A DNA stretch of 64,000 nt from Streptomyces sp. NBC_00078 (GCF_026343335.1 NZ_JAPELX010000001.1:7192001-7256000); one strand, 5' to 3'; shown: positions 8,638-16,596, counted from the stretch's first letter. Translations and numbers: made by a program. The notes: generated by a model not told the origin, from the letters alone.

Positions 8638-10011
8638 TCAGCGGTGCAGCAGCACCCGCCGGGCCGCCCTGGCCATCATCCGCACCCCCGGCCGCCGCGA
8701 CCGCGGCACGGGCCCCGACCGCTCCAGCCACCACTCCCCGAGTTCCCGCCGGGCCCGGTCGTCCCCGATGGGCCCGGCGAGCAGCAGATACCCGGCGAAG
8801 TCCAGGGCGTCCCTGCGATATCCGCCGGTCATCGGATGACCGTGGGCGTAGGCGAGGAAGGCGGCCCGGTAGGCGTCGCCGAGGATCTCCGGCAACTCGG
8901 GTGCGACCTTGGCCACGACGTCCGCCCGCTTCCCGGCGAGCGCCCGTGCCTGCACTCCCAGCCGCACCCGGTCGAACCCTTCCGGAACGGGCGTCCCGGC
9001 GACGAGCGCGGACAACAGGGCGGCCTGAGCGAGCCCGAGCCGCTGACGGGCGGCCTCGGTGTCGACGTCGATGGCAGGGGCAGGAGAAGCCGGCGCAGGG
9101 GGCGTCGGCGGAGGGGCGGGCAGGGAGGGCGCGGCACCCGTCTCCACGACCGCCGCCGTGGCCGCTGCCTCCTCCTCCCGCATCACCCGTCCCTTCCGGA
9201 CGGCCCCCCGAACTGCCTCCAGCTCCGCCTCCAGGACGCCCGGTCCGGGAAAGTTCTCGTCCCGCTCCAGCAGCACGCCCGGCGGCGAGACCCGGGACGC
9301 GAGGTCGGTCAGGATGTCGAGGACCGGCTCCGGCACCGGGTGGGCGTGGCTGTCGTGCCAGACGCCGTCACGTTCGAAGCCGCCCGCGACATGGACGTAC
9401 GCGATGGCCTCCAGCGGGAGCTCGGCGAGCGCCTTGGCCGGGTCCTCGGCGCGGTTGACGTGGTTGGTGTGCAGGTTGGCCACGTCGATCAGGAGCCGTA
9501 CGCCGGTGCGGTCGGCGAGGTCGTAGAGGAACTGCCCCTCGGTCATCTCCTCGCCCGGCCAGGAGATCAGCGCGGCGATGTTCTCGACGGCGAGCGGCAC
9601 CGGCAGCGCGTCCTGGGCGATCCGCACGTTCTCGCACAGCACGTCGAGGGCGTCCCGGGTGCGCGGCACCGGCAGCAGGTGCCCGGCCTCCAGCAGCGGG
9701 GACGCCGTCAGCGGCCCACCCGCCCGTACGAACGCGATGTGCTCGGTGACCAGTGGCGCGCCCAGCGCCTCTGCCCGCTCGGCGAGTGCGGTGAGCCGGC
9801 TCTCCTCGGGTCGGTCGGCCCCGCCGAGGCCCAGCGAGACGCCGTGCGGGATCACGGTCACCGCGCGGGCGCGCAGCCGCCGCAGCGACTCGGGGAGGTG
9901 CCCGGGGCACACGTTCTCGGCCACGGCCTCGACCCAGTCGATGCCCGGCATGCGCTCCACGGCGTCGGCGATCTCCGGCCGCCACCCGATGCCCGTCCCC
10001 AGTCGCTCCAT
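8638..10011 (-). CDS. DUF692 / MNIO-family multinuclear iron oxidative enzyme with C-terminal extension
   Basis: A 457-residue protein. Residues 1-275 are a DUF692 TIM barrel, the family of MbnB and other multinuclear non-haem iron-dependent oxidative enzymes. Expected metal ligands are visible in VIPHGVSLG, TEHIAF, ENIAAL, IDVANLHTNH, HVAGG, HDSHAHP and LERDENFP. A low-complexity Pro/Ala linker (around residues 310-330) leads to a helical domain of about 130 residues (TEAARQRLGLAQAALLSAL onward) that may bind a peptide or partner. The ATG at 10011 has GAGGAGG upstream; the open frame further upstream is non-coding in character. Characterised relatives modify ribosomal peptides, but no precursor peptide is obvious nearby. 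Confidence 0.85.
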   Translation of the reverse strand: MERLGTGIGWRPEIADAVERMPGIDWVEAVAENVCPGHLPESLRRLRARAVTVIPHGVSLGLGGADRPEESRLTALAERAEALGAPLVTEHIAFVRAGGPLTASPLLEAGHLLPVPRTRDALDVLCENVRIAQDALPVPLAVENIAALISWPGEEMTEGQFLYDLADRTGVRLLIDVANLHTNHVNRAEDPAKALAELPLEAIAYVHVAGGFERDGVWHDSHAHPVPEPVLDILTDLASRVSPPGVLLERDENFPGPGVLEAELEAVRGAVRKGRVMREEEAAATAAVVETGAAPSLPAPPPTPPAPASPAPAIDVDTEAARQRLGLAQAALLSALVAGTPVPEGFDRVRLGVQARALAGKRADVVAKVAPELPEILGDAYRAAFLAYAHGHPMTGGYRRDALDFAGYLLLAGPIGDDRARRELGEWWLERSGPVPRSRRPGVRMMARAARRVLLHR

Positions 10012-10148
10012 GGTCCGTCCCCCTCCTCGACTCCGTCCGGCTCCGTCCGGCTCCGGCGTCACGTCTCCTCGGACGTGACGGGGGTATGGCCCCGCCGCAG
10101 GGAACCGAACCCCGCCCGGCCCACGTTCAGAGCAACATTTGAGGTTGG

Positions 10149-10200
10149 CCCGCTCACCCGTCAGGCCCGTCAGGCCCGTCAGGCCCGACGGGTGAGCGGG
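10149..10200. terminator. 14-bp perfect-stem hairpin with triplicated loop sequence
   Basis: Arms CCCGCTCACCCGTC (10149-10162) and GACGGGTGAGCGGG (10187-10200) pair perfectly. The 24-nt loop is made of AGGCCCGTC-type repeats. The hairpin lies downstream of the gene ending at 10349 and upstream of the DUF692 gene on the same strand, so it is either the terminator of the former or a leader structure of the latter. Confidence 0.55.
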
Positions 10201-10209
10201 ATCCGGCCG

Positions 10210-10345
10210 GTCCGTGTCGACGGCTTGTCGAGGCCGGTGTGAGCGACGATGAGATGGCCGCCCGCCTCCTTGATCGCCCGGCCGGGGCGCGCTCGACGGC
10301 CTGTTGCCCGGCGGGCAGCTCCCACCGCCCGGCAAAGTCGCCCGT
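10210..10345 (-). pseudogene. Frameshifted remnant of a second DUF4142 gene
   Basis: On the minus strand one frame reads FAGRWELPAGQQAVE, which matches LAGLWELPAGQEAQQ of the intact DUF4142 protein (7782-8558). After a frameshift the next frame reads AIKEAGGHLIVAHTGLD, aligning without gaps to AVRTAGQHLVEGHTFLD of the intact copy. The order and spacing match, but there is no start, no rest of the domain and no continuous frame. It is therefore a decayed fragment of a paralogue next to the live locus. Confidence 0.75.
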
Positions 10346-10348
10346 CAC

Positions 10349-10960
10349 TCACCGGGCCGTTCCGGACCACTGCTCCGGCGCCCGCCCCAGCAACCGCAGC
10401 GCCTCCTCCAGTGCCCCGGCCCCCTTGGGAACCTCCAGCGCGGGCGCGAACGCGAACCCCGGCCCCCGCCGCGCCGGATCGGTCGGAACGAGCCGGGCGA
10501 CGGCGAGCGCCGCGCCGAGCACGTCGTCCGCCAGGTGCACCTCCACCCCGAGCGCGGCGGCGACGTCCCAGGCGTGCACCACGTAGTCGACGAAGTGGAA
10601 GCTGATCGCCGTCCGCCCGGGAACCCCCCCGCCCAGCTCCGGCAGCACGAACTCCCGTTCCTGCGCGCCGGGTTCACCGAAGGCGTCCAGGACTGCCGCC
10701 GCGGCCACCCGATGAACCCGCCCCGGCTCGCGCATGTCGTCCGGCTCCCGCCAGTGCGCCGCCTCCCGCCCTGCCCCCCGCGCGGCGGCCGCGAACCCGT
10801 GATGCTGGGCCGCCATGTGCGCCACGAGCCGCCTCAGGTCCCACCCCGCACACGGGGTCTCCCGCTCCCAGTCCTCGTCCCGCGCCAGATCCACCACGCG
10901 CACCGCCTCGCGCACGGCGATCAGGTCCCACTCGACAACGTCCGCTCCGGTGACAGCCAT
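10349..10960 (-). CDS. TIGR03086-like DinB/maleylpyruvate-isomerase-fold protein
   Basis: A 203-residue protein with the N-terminal mycothiol-dependent maleylpyruvate isomerase/DinB-like fold. The diagnostic segment is ETPCAGWDLRRLVAHMAAQH, where the helix His belongs to the usual metal site. Further conserved His/Asp residues appear in HFVDYVVHAWDVA. Members are four-helix-bundle metalloproteins, some of which use mycothiol. Most Streptomyces paralogues, including this one, have no assigned substrate. The ATG start at 10960 lies about 80 nt from the TetR gene end at 11041 on the same strand. Confidence 0.8.
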   Translation of the reverse strand: MAVTGADVVEWDLIAVREAVRVVDLARDEDWERETPCAGWDLRRLVAHMAAQHHGFAAAARGAGREAAHWREPDDMREPGRVHRVAAAAVLDAFGEPGAQEREFVLPELGGGVPGRTAISFHFVDYVVHAWDVAAALGVEVHLADDVLGAALAVARLVPTDPARRGPGFAFAPALEVPKGAGALEEALRLLGRAPEQWSGTAR

Positions 10961-11040
10961 GCACCGAGCCTAAAACTATGCGAACGATCGTGCTACTTCT
11001 TTACAACGGCGGATGCTTCGAACCTCAACGGCCAAGCGCG

Positions 11041-11688
11041 TCAGGGAACTTGGGGAACTTGAGGAACGCTTCCGGGAGCGACCGCGGCCGACCGCAGCCG
11101 CGCCGCCACTCCCACCCGGGCCCGGCGATAGGCGCTCTCCTCGTCGTGCAGGACGGAGACCATGTTGGCCGTCTCCATCAACGCCACCAGTTCGAAGGCA
11201 AGTTGAGGCACATCCGTGTCGGCGCGCAGCTCTCCGGCGTCGCACGCCCCGGCGATCGCGCGTTCCACCAGGGCCGTCCAGTCGCGCTGGGCGCGCACCA
11301 CGGCGTCGTGCACCGACCCCGAGCGGGCGTCGAACTCGGCGATCACCTCGTAGAAGAAGCAGCCGCCCGGGAAGACTCGCCCCCGCGAGTACTCCAGCCA
11401 CAGCTCACACAGCCGCCACACGCGGCCGATACCCGCGGCTTCCTGCTCGGCGGGACGGATCACCCGCTCGGTGAAGATGCGGCCCGCCTCGCGCACGGTG
11501 GCGAGCTGCAGCTCCTCCTTGGAGCCGAAGAGCGCGAACACCCCGCTCTTGCTGAGCTGCAACTCCGTCGCCAGCCGGCCGACGGACAGCGCCTCCAGCC
11601 CCTCGACGGAGGCGATGTCGACGGTCCGGCCCAGCACCAGCCGGCGGGTGCGGTTGCCCCGTTCGACCCTGCCGTCGAGGCGGGTCAC
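11041..11688 (-). CDS. TetR/AcrR family transcriptional regulator
   Basis: A 215-residue regulator. The N-terminal DNA-binding domain covers residues about 15-62, with the recognition helix region LATELQLSKSGVFALFGSKE. The C-terminal ligand/dimer domain (RVWRLCELWLEYSRGRVFPGGCFFYEVIAE) resembles the TetR_C_6 type. The effector is unknown. The start is GTG at 11688; no good ribosome site is visible, so the message may be leaderless. It is divergent from the small exported protein at 11913, whose 224-bp upstream region would be the obvious place for an operator. The tail ends in a simple VPQVPQVP repeat. Confidence 0.88.
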   Translation of the reverse strand: MTRLDGRVERGNRTRRLVLGRTVDIASVEGLEALSVGRLATELQLSKSGVFALFGSKEELQLATVREAGRIFTERVIRPAEQEAAGIGRVWRLCELWLEYSRGRVFPGGCFFYEVIAEFDARSGSVHDAVVRAQRDWTALVERAIAGACDAGELRADTDVPQLAFELVALMETANMVSVLHDEESAYRRARVGVAARLRSAAVAPGSVPQVPQVP

Positions 11689-11912
11689 CGTAGTGCCGCG
11701 CGGTCGGCGTGGGCGGTGCCGGAGCCGGGAGTGATCTCGGCCGGGGGCAGGCTGCCGTGCCCCCTGCTTCTCATCTGCGTTCCTTCTCCGGCCGATGCGC
11801 CCCGCGGATTGTTCCGGTCGGCGGGCTCCGCCGAGCGCGTTGCCGGGAATCCGGAGGAAACGGTACCTATCCTGTCCAAGCCTTCCAGTCCCTCGCTTTC
11901 GGGAGATTTGCC

Positions 11913-12173
11913 ATGCGTGTCAAGCCCCTCGCTCGGGTGGCGATCGCTGCCGTCGTCGCCGGCACCGCCCTCGTCACCGCTGTCGGCCCGGCCGTCGCAG
12001 CCGCTTCCCGGCCGTCGGTGCCCTCTGTCATCCGAGAGAGCGCCCCGGGCCCGGGCGGCGCCGGTGCCGCGGGCAGTGGGACGGGCGGCGGCCTCCTGGA
12101 ATTCGGCGGCGCCACCATCGACTTCGTCGGCCGGCTCATCGGTACGGGCGGCAGCGGCGGCGGCAGCGTCTGA
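11913..12173 (+). CDS. Small exported Gly/Ser-rich protein
   Basis: An 86-residue peptide starting at ATG 11913 with GGGAG eight bases upstream. Residues 1-29 form a clear Sec signal peptide (MRVKPLARVAIAAVVAGTAL, then an AVAAA cleavage region). The mature 57 residues are Ala/Gly/Ser-rich with one hydrophobic segment (LLEFGGATIDFVGRLIG) before a GGSGGG tail. No cysteine occurs in it. A longer in-frame extension starting at 11709 would bury the signal peptide and is rejected. The function is unknown. Confidence 0.7.
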   Translation: MRVKPLARVAIAAVVAGTALVTAVGPAVAAASRPSVPSVIRESAPGPGGAGAAGSGTGGGLLEFGGATIDFVGRLIGTGGSGGGSV

Positions 12174-12259
12174 GCGGGCTCCGCCGCACAGGCCGCCGTT
12201 CGTGCGGTCGCCCGGCGCAGGTCCGTCGGATACCCCACAGGCCTTCACGGGTGGCCGCC

Positions 12260-13114
12260 CTAACCCTGTTCATCCGCAGCGGTATGGGCGAGGACCGCCT
12301 GGACGATCGTCTCCCAGTCGGCTCGGTCGACCCCGTGGCCCGCGCCTTCCAGGGGCAACAGCCTTGCGGCAGGGATTTCTTCGGCGAGCGCCTCGCCGTG
12401 CCCGAACGGGAACAGGGGATCCGCGGTTCCATGGATCACCAGGGTGGGCACGGCGATCGACGACAGCGGTTGTCGCGATGGCCCGCCGTCCGGGAGGGAG
12501 TCGTGGTTCTGTACGGCGGCGAAGTCGTGCGCACGCTCGACGTCACGACGGACAAGATCGCGGACGGTCGTCTCGTCGAAGGGGCGCCGCCCTCCCGCGA
12601 GCACCCGCGAGTAGGCGACCAGGTGATCGATCACCGAGGCGGACCGCGACCAGTCGACCTGCGCGGATGTCGCGAACCGCATGAACTCCCCGGTCGGTCC
12701 GGGCAGTTCACGGTCGCCGGGCACGGCGGGGGAGGTGCTGATCAGAACCAGGGAGAGGACGCGCTCGGCATGGTCGAGGGCGGCCAGCTGCGCGAGCGCC
12801 CCTCCGGCCGACACACCCACCATGTGTGCGGCCGGAATGTCATACGCGTCGAGCACGGCGACCGCGTCGCCGACCAGATCCGCGCCGGTGTATCCGGGGC
12901 GGCCAGGCTCGTAGGTGGTGGATCGACCGGTGTCGCGGTGGTCGTAGCGGACCACGAACCGACCGCCCTCGGCGAGCTTCCGGCAGAAGCCCTCCTCCCA
13001 CCAGAGCATCGAAGCTCCCGTGCCCATGACGAGCAGGACCGGCGGATCCGACCGGTCGCCGAACGACTCGGTGCACAGGGCGACGCCACCCGTGCGGATC
13101 ATGCGCTCGGACAT
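12260..13114 (-). CDS. Alpha/beta hydrolase
   Basis: A 284-residue cytosolic alpha/beta-hydrolase. The oxyanion/HG-type loop is LLVMGTGASMLWW, the nucleophile elbow is GVSAGG (Ser in VGVSAGGALAQ), the acid is probably the Asp in IHGTADPLFP, and the His lies in GAGHGVDRAD. The lid region and substrate are not identifiable. The family includes esterases, epoxide hydrolases and haloperoxidase-like enzymes. The start is ATG 13114, 5 nt past the stop of the PTH2-like gene. An in-frame GTG at 13123 overlaps that stop as GTGA, so coupled translation is likely either way. Confidence 0.88.
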   Translation of the reverse strand: MSERMIRTGGVALCTESFGDRSDPPVLLVMGTGASMLWWEEGFCRKLAEGGRFVVRYDHRDTGRSTTYEPGRPGYTGADLVGDAVAVLDAYDIPAAHMVGVSAGGALAQLAALDHAERVLSLVLISTSPAVPGDRELPGPTGEFMRFATSAQVDWSRSASVIDHLVAYSRVLAGGRRPFDETTVRDLVRRDVERAHDFAAVQNHDSLPDGGPSRQPLSSIAVPTLVIHGTADPLFPFGHGEALAEEIPAARLLPLEGAGHGVDRADWETIVQAVLAHTAADEQG

Positions 13115-13119
13115 CGTGA

Positions 13120-13860
13120 TCACATCCGTGACGGCCGGGGCAGCGAACCGGCACGGTGGTGTCCCTCGACGGCCACGGTCAGCCCGGGCGCGATCTCCGT
13201 GAAGCCCGCGTCTCGCACCAACGGGAGCCCGCTCGACGTCAGTTCGTTCCAGCGTCCCGGGTCCGCGCTCCGCACGGCGAGGGCGAAGTCCGCGTCGCGC
13301 CAGGCGTGACGCTCCTCCTCCGACAGTTCCCACCAGGCCAGTTGGGCACCGTGACCTGCCTGGGCCATCGCCTTGCCGGCGGACATGTCGAGGCCGGGGT
13401 TGAGCCACAGGACCGGCGCCGCGGGGTTTGCCCGCGGCGGCGGCTCAGGGTCGTCCAGGTCGGTGCCGGAGACCTGCAGCCTGGCCAGGTCCTTGGGCCA
13501 GCCGTCGAGCGGCACGGGCGGGAACACCCGTACCTCGGCCGACTTCCCGGTCACCGTGATCCCGGGCAGCGCCTCGGCCCGCCGCCACTCGGCGCCGCGG
13601 GCGCGCCGCACCACCTTCCGGATCCGGGCGTCCTGCCAGTCCCGCATCACCTGCGCCCACTCCCCGTCCCCGAGCGACCGCTCGTCGCTCAGGATCGCCA
13701 GCACGGCCCGGGCGGCGGTCTCCAGCGCATCGGTGCGGGCGGGCGGCGCCGCCTTCTCGATGTGCACGACGAGAGGCAGCACGAACTGCGCTGCCTGGTC
13801 GCGTTCGCCGGGTTCGGAACGGAAGGGGCTTTCGCCGGAGGGCGTCACATCGTGGCTCAC
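13120..13860 (-). CDS. PTH2-family peptidyl-tRNA hydrolase-like protein
   Basis: About 246 residues if initiated at GTG 13860. The C-terminal 120 residues carry the PTH2 fold: a Lys/Gln-rich start (DMSAGKAMAQAGHGAQLAWW) matches the family's KGKxaAQaaHA-type active-site helix, followed by LVRDAGFTEIAPG. The N-terminal half (residues 10-110) is a lineage-specific extension starting AQFVLPLVVHIEKAAPP. The protein may hydrolyse peptidyl-tRNA or be a diverged relative. The frame is open upstream to 13941, but that overlaps the divergent ABC gene. No ribosome site is clear. It is followed by the hydrolase gene with close coupling. Confidence 0.75.
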   Translation of the reverse strand: MSHDVTPSGESPFRSEPGERDQAAQFVLPLVVHIEKAAPPARTDALETAARAVLAILSDERSLGDGEWAQVMRDWQDARIRKVVRRARGAEWRRAEALPGITVTGKSAEVRVFPPVPLDGWPKDLARLQVSGTDLDDPEPPPRANPAAPVLWLNPGLDMSAGKAMAQAGHGAQLAWWELSEEERHAWRDADFALAVRSADPGRWNELTSSGLPLVRDAGFTEIAPGLTVAVEGHHRAGSLPRPSRM

Positions 13861-13871
13861 ACCAGCCAACT

Positions 13872-13908
13872 TTAAGGGGGAGCGGTCCCGTCTTAAGGGG
13901 GCGCGGTC
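13872..13908 (+). promoter_or_regulatory. Paired 16-bp direct repeats in a divergent promoter
   Basis: TTAAGGGGGAGCGGTC (13872-13887) is repeated as TTAAGGGGGCGCGGTC (13893-13908), 15 of 16 bases identical and exactly 21 bp apart, about two helical turns. An inverted relative (GCCCCCTTTG) follows at 13913. The pair sits between the divergent PTH2-like and ABC transporter genes, so it is a candidate operator for either. Confidence 0.5.
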
Positions 13909-13935
13909 AGGTGCCCCCTTTGCGAAGATGCCACC

Positions 13936-14808
13936 ATGCAACGTGATCTTCGGCTGGACAACGTCGGCCGCCGCTACGGCATCCGCGGCCCCTGGGTCTT
14001 ACGCGGCGTCCACCTCGCCGTGGCGCCGGGCACGCTGACTCGTGTCGAAGGCCCGAACGGCACGGGCAAATCCACCCTGCTCCGCCTCCTCGCAGGCATC
14101 GACGCACCCACCGAGGGCCGCATCACCGGCCGCCCCCGCACGGCCTTCGTGCCCGAACGCTTCCCGTCGGCCCTCCCCTTCACCCCTCACGGCTATCTCA
14201 CCCACCTCGGCACGATCCACGGACTGTCCCGTCGCACGGCGACCCGCGCCGCAGCCGACTGGCTGGACCGCTTCGGCGCCGCCGCATACGCCCGCACCCC
14301 CATGGCCCAGTTGTCCAAGGGCAGCAGCCAGAAGGTCGCCGTGGCGCAGGCCCTGCTCGCCGAGCCGGAGCTGCTCGTCCTCGACGAGGCCTGGACCGGC
14401 CTCGACTCCGCCGCCCGCGCCGAGCTGGAGCGGGCCGTCGCCGAGCGCACCGCCGCCGGCGGAGCCGTGGTGTTCGTGGACCACGACCCGCGCCGTCTGG
14501 CGGGGGCGCCCGACACGACGTACACCGTGCGCGACGGCGCCCTGGAGACCCGTACCCGGGAGACCACCGCGCCGGCCGACGGCCCGCGGGCCGTGGTCGA
14601 GGCGCAGGGTCCGCAGGCCGGGCAGCTGCCCACCGGCGCGCTGGGCACGCTCGTCTCGGCCGAGGAGACCGCGCCGGGTGTGTACCGCCTCACCGTCCCC
14701 GCCTCCCACTCGGATGTCGTGCTGCGCACCCTGCTGACGGCCCGTCCGCCGTGGCACGTGGTCAGCGTGCAGCCCCTCGACCAGCTCGACAAGGACAGCC
14801 ACCGATGA
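13936..14808 (+). CDS. ABC transporter ATP-binding protein
   Basis: A 290-residue ATPase. Walker A is GPNGTGKS (residues 39-46), the signature is LSKGSSQKV (about 121-129), a variant of LSGGQ, and Walker B is LLVLDEAWTGLD. The switch His is in VVFVDHDP. The last 80 residues after the NBD form an accessory domain found in exporter ATPases. The downstream membrane gene overlaps by ATGA, so the two subunits are translationally coupled. The substrate is unknown; the arrangement of one ATPase with one six-span membrane subunit suggests an exporter. Confidence 0.92.
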   Translation: MQRDLRLDNVGRRYGIRGPWVLRGVHLAVAPGTLTRVEGPNGTGKSTLLRLLAGIDAPTEGRITGRPRTAFVPERFPSALPFTPHGYLTHLGTIHGLSRRTATRAAADWLDRFGAAAYARTPMAQLSKGSSQKVAVAQALLAEPELLVLDEAWTGLDSAARAELERAVAERTAAGGAVVFVDHDPRRLAGAPDTTYTVRDGALETRTRETTAPADGPRAVVEAQGPQAGQLPTGALGTLVSAEETAPGVYRLTVPASHSDVVLRTLLTARPPWHVVSVQPLDQLDKDSHR

Positions 14809-15476
14809 ACGCCCTCCTGCGCTACCAGGCCGACCTTCTCCTGCGCTCACAGCGCTGGCTGCCGCCGGTCATCCTGTACACGGTCTTCCTCGGCATCGGT
14901 GTACAGAGCGGACAGCCGGTGCTCGACTCGCTCGGCTACGCGGCCGCGGCCCTGCTGCCCGTCGCGGCCTGGCTGGTGCGGATCTGCGTCACGGTCGAAC
15001 CGCCCGCGGCACGCGCGTGTGCGGCCGCGGCCGCCGGGCCGGGGCGGGCGCATCTGGCCCGGCTGCTGGTGGCGCTGATCGCCGCGGCCGTACTCGGTAC
15101 GGCAGCGACCCTCGTGGTGACACTGATCAGCGACCCGGTGTCCAGCGACCACCAGACCCGCGTCCCCCTGCTTCCGTCCGCCGTGGCCGGGCTGCTCGCC
15201 ACGCCGGCCTGCGCGCTGCTCGGTACGGCCGTCGGCGCGCTCACCAACTGGCCGGTGCTGCGCTCGCCCGGCCGTGCGGTCCCGGCGATGCTGCTCGCGG
15301 CGCTGCTGTCGGTGGTGGCGACGGGCTCCCCGGCGCAGGCGGCGGTCAGTGGTCTGGTCGCCGGCTCGCAGTCGGGCACGGTCCCCGTGCCCCTGCTCCC
15401 ACTGGTCGCGGCCGCCGTCCTCGCCGCAGCGGCGGCAGCCGTGGCCTGCGCACTGACCTCCCGCCGATCGCCCTGA
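14805..15476 (+). CDS. ABC transporter membrane subunit
   Basis: A 223-residue integral membrane protein with about six hydrophobic spans (for example LPPVILYTVFLGIGV, YAAAALLPVAAWLV, LLVALIAAAVLGTAATLV and the C-terminal LLPLVAAAVLAAAAAAVAC). The start is ATG 14805, which overlaps the ATPase stop as ATGA. No soluble domain is present. It is probably the permease partner of the preceding ATPase. The 3' end runs into a short tandem repeat. Confidence 0.85.
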   Translation: MNALLRYQADLLLRSQRWLPPVILYTVFLGIGVQSGQPVLDSLGYAAAALLPVAAWLVRICVTVEPPAARACAAAAAGPGRAHLARLLVALIAAAVLGTAATLVVTLISDPVSSDHQTRVPLLPSAVAGLLATPACALLGTAVGALTNWPVLRSPGRAVPAMLLAALLSVVATGSPAQAAVSGLVAGSQSGTVPVPLLPLVAAAVLAAAAAAVACALTSRRSP

Positions 15477-15480
15477 ACAG

Positions 15481-15535
15481 GACGATCACCCCGAGCAGGA
15501 CGATCACCCCGAGCAGGCCGGGTCATCCCGAACAG
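15481..15535 (+). repeat. Three-copy 18-bp tandem repeat
   Basis: GACGATCACCCCGAGCAG occurs perfectly at 15481-15498 and 15499-15516, followed by a diverged copy (GCCGGGTCATCCCGAACAG, 15517-15535). It sits between the convergent ends of the ABC membrane gene and the small zinc-ribbon gene, and the third unit overlaps the 3' codons of the latter. Confidence 0.8.
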
Positions 15536-15711
15536 GCGGTGCGCTGTGCCTCCTGCCATTCGCAGACCGGGCAGAGCGTGATCCCCTTGTACGCCTGCGG
15601 ATACTCGGTCGGCTTCCGGCACAGCACGCACTCGGCGTACGGCGGCCCCTCGGCCTTGGGCGGCCTGGTGGCGTCGATCAGGCAGTACGCGTCGTCGCTG
15701 TCGTCGCTCAT
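15523..15711 (-). CDS. Small zinc-ribbon protein
   Basis: A 62-residue protein with two CxxC knuckles, CVLC and CPVC, separated by 17 residues, which is a zinc-ribbon spacing, plus an N-terminal Cys10 in DDAYCLIDAT. The acidic N-terminus (MSDDSDDA) and a final Cys near the C-terminus are also present. It is cytosolic and of unknown function; small ribbons of this sort often act as nucleic-acid or protein-interaction modules. It lies 19 nt after the start of the NodB gene region end (15730) on the same strand but is transcribed downstream of it, so co-transcription is possible. Confidence 0.7.
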   Translation of the reverse strand: MSDDSDDAYCLIDATRPPKAEGPPYAECVLCRKPTEYPQAYKGITLCPVCEWQEAQRTACSG

Positions 15712-15729
15712 GCCTCCAGCGTAGGCCGG

Positions 15730-16596
15730 TCACCGGCGGCCGCTCGCCGCACCGATCAGCTGGGACACCTTCACGAACCTGAAGCCCTTCCGGCGCAGCT
15801 CGGGCACGATCGTGCGGACGGCCCGTTCGGTGGCCGGGGCGGCGCTGCGCGTGCAGTGCATGACGACGACCGAACCCGGCCGCACCCCGTCCAGCACCTG
15901 CCGGGCCACCGCGTCGGAGTCCGTCGCGAACGCGTCCCCGCTCACCACATCCCACTGCACGGCGGTGACGCCGGTCGAGGCCAGCGCCTTCAGGGCCTGC
16001 CGGTCGTAACACCCGCCCGGGAAGCGGAAGTACGGCATCGCGTCCGGCACTCCCGCCTTGCGGAACGCCGTGTACGCCCGCTCCACGTCCGAGCGCATCC
16101 GCTCCTCGGAGACGGTCGGCAGGCCGTAGCAGTCACCGGTGAAGGCGTAGTGGCTGTAGGAGTGGTTGGCCACCTCGAAGAGCGGGTCCCGCCCGATGGA
16201 GCGGGCCTGGATCGGGTACTGGTCGGCCCAACGGCCCGTCATGAACAAGGTGGCCGGTACCTTCAACGCCCGCAGCGTCGCGATGAGCTGCGGATTGTCG
16301 AACCGCTCGCCTGCCGCCGCCCGCGCCCCCTCGTCGGCGGTCATGTCGGCGTCGAAGGTGAGCGCGACCGTCTTGCCCTCCGTGCGGAGACCGTTCTTGA
16401 ACACGGGGGTGAGACCGGCCGGGCCCGGCGCGAGGGTCGGCGGCCGGGAGGGAGCGGCGGAGGTGGTGGCGGAGGAGGCGGCGGAAGGGGCCGGGTGCTG
16501 GACGGCGTGCGGGGTCCGGGCGGTGCCGCAGGCGGCGAGGGCCGCGCTCAGGGCACAGCCGACGGTGACGTGTCGCAGTCGTACAAGAGTGATCAC
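15730..16596 (-). CDS. NodB-type polysaccharide deacetylase lipoprotein
   Basis: A 288-residue lipoprotein starting with GTG at 16596. The signal peptide ends in the lipobox LAAC (Cys23). After a Ser/Thr/Pro linker comes a NodB homology domain: motif 1 is ALTFDADM, with the Asp pair, and motif 2 is NHSYSHYAF, with the metal-binding His residues. Motif 3 includes FRFPGGCYD, and the C-terminal motif is SVVVMHCTR. Such enzymes deacetylate peptidoglycan, chitin or other N-acetylated cell-wall glycans outside the cell. Confidence 0.9.
   Translation of the reverse strand: MITLVRLRHVTVGCALSAALAACGTARTPHAVQHPAPSAASSATTSAAPSRPPTLAPGPAGLTPVFKNGLRTEGKTVALTFDADMTADEGARAAAGERFDNPQLIATLRALKVPATLFMTGRWADQYPIQARSIGRDPLFEVANHSYSHYAFTGDCYGLPTVSEERMRSDVERAYTAFRKAGVPDAMPYFRFPGGCYDRQALKALASTGVTAVQWDVVSGDAFATDSDAVARQVLDGVRPGSVVVMHCTRSAAPATERAVRTIVPELRRKGFRFVKVSQLIGAASGRR

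Larger units (their letters stand above)
10012..10348. other. 337-bp gap holding a hairpin and a DUF4142 remnant
   Basis: This stretch separates the DinB-like gene ending at 10349 from the DUF692 gene starting at 10011. It holds the ribosome site of the DUF692 gene, a long-stem hairpin with a repeated loop (10149-10200) and a decayed DUF4142 fragment (10210-10345). Nothing intact is encoded. Confidence 0.75.

Noticed and set aside
10163..10186. Short repeated units suggesting a CRISPR-like array
   Set aside because: Units are about 9 bp with no spacers, there are no cas genes, and they form the loop of a hairpin.
8638..10345. Bufferin-type copper locus
   Set aside because: A bufferin locus needs a DUF2282 Cys-rich peptide and a DUF2063 partner; neither is present.
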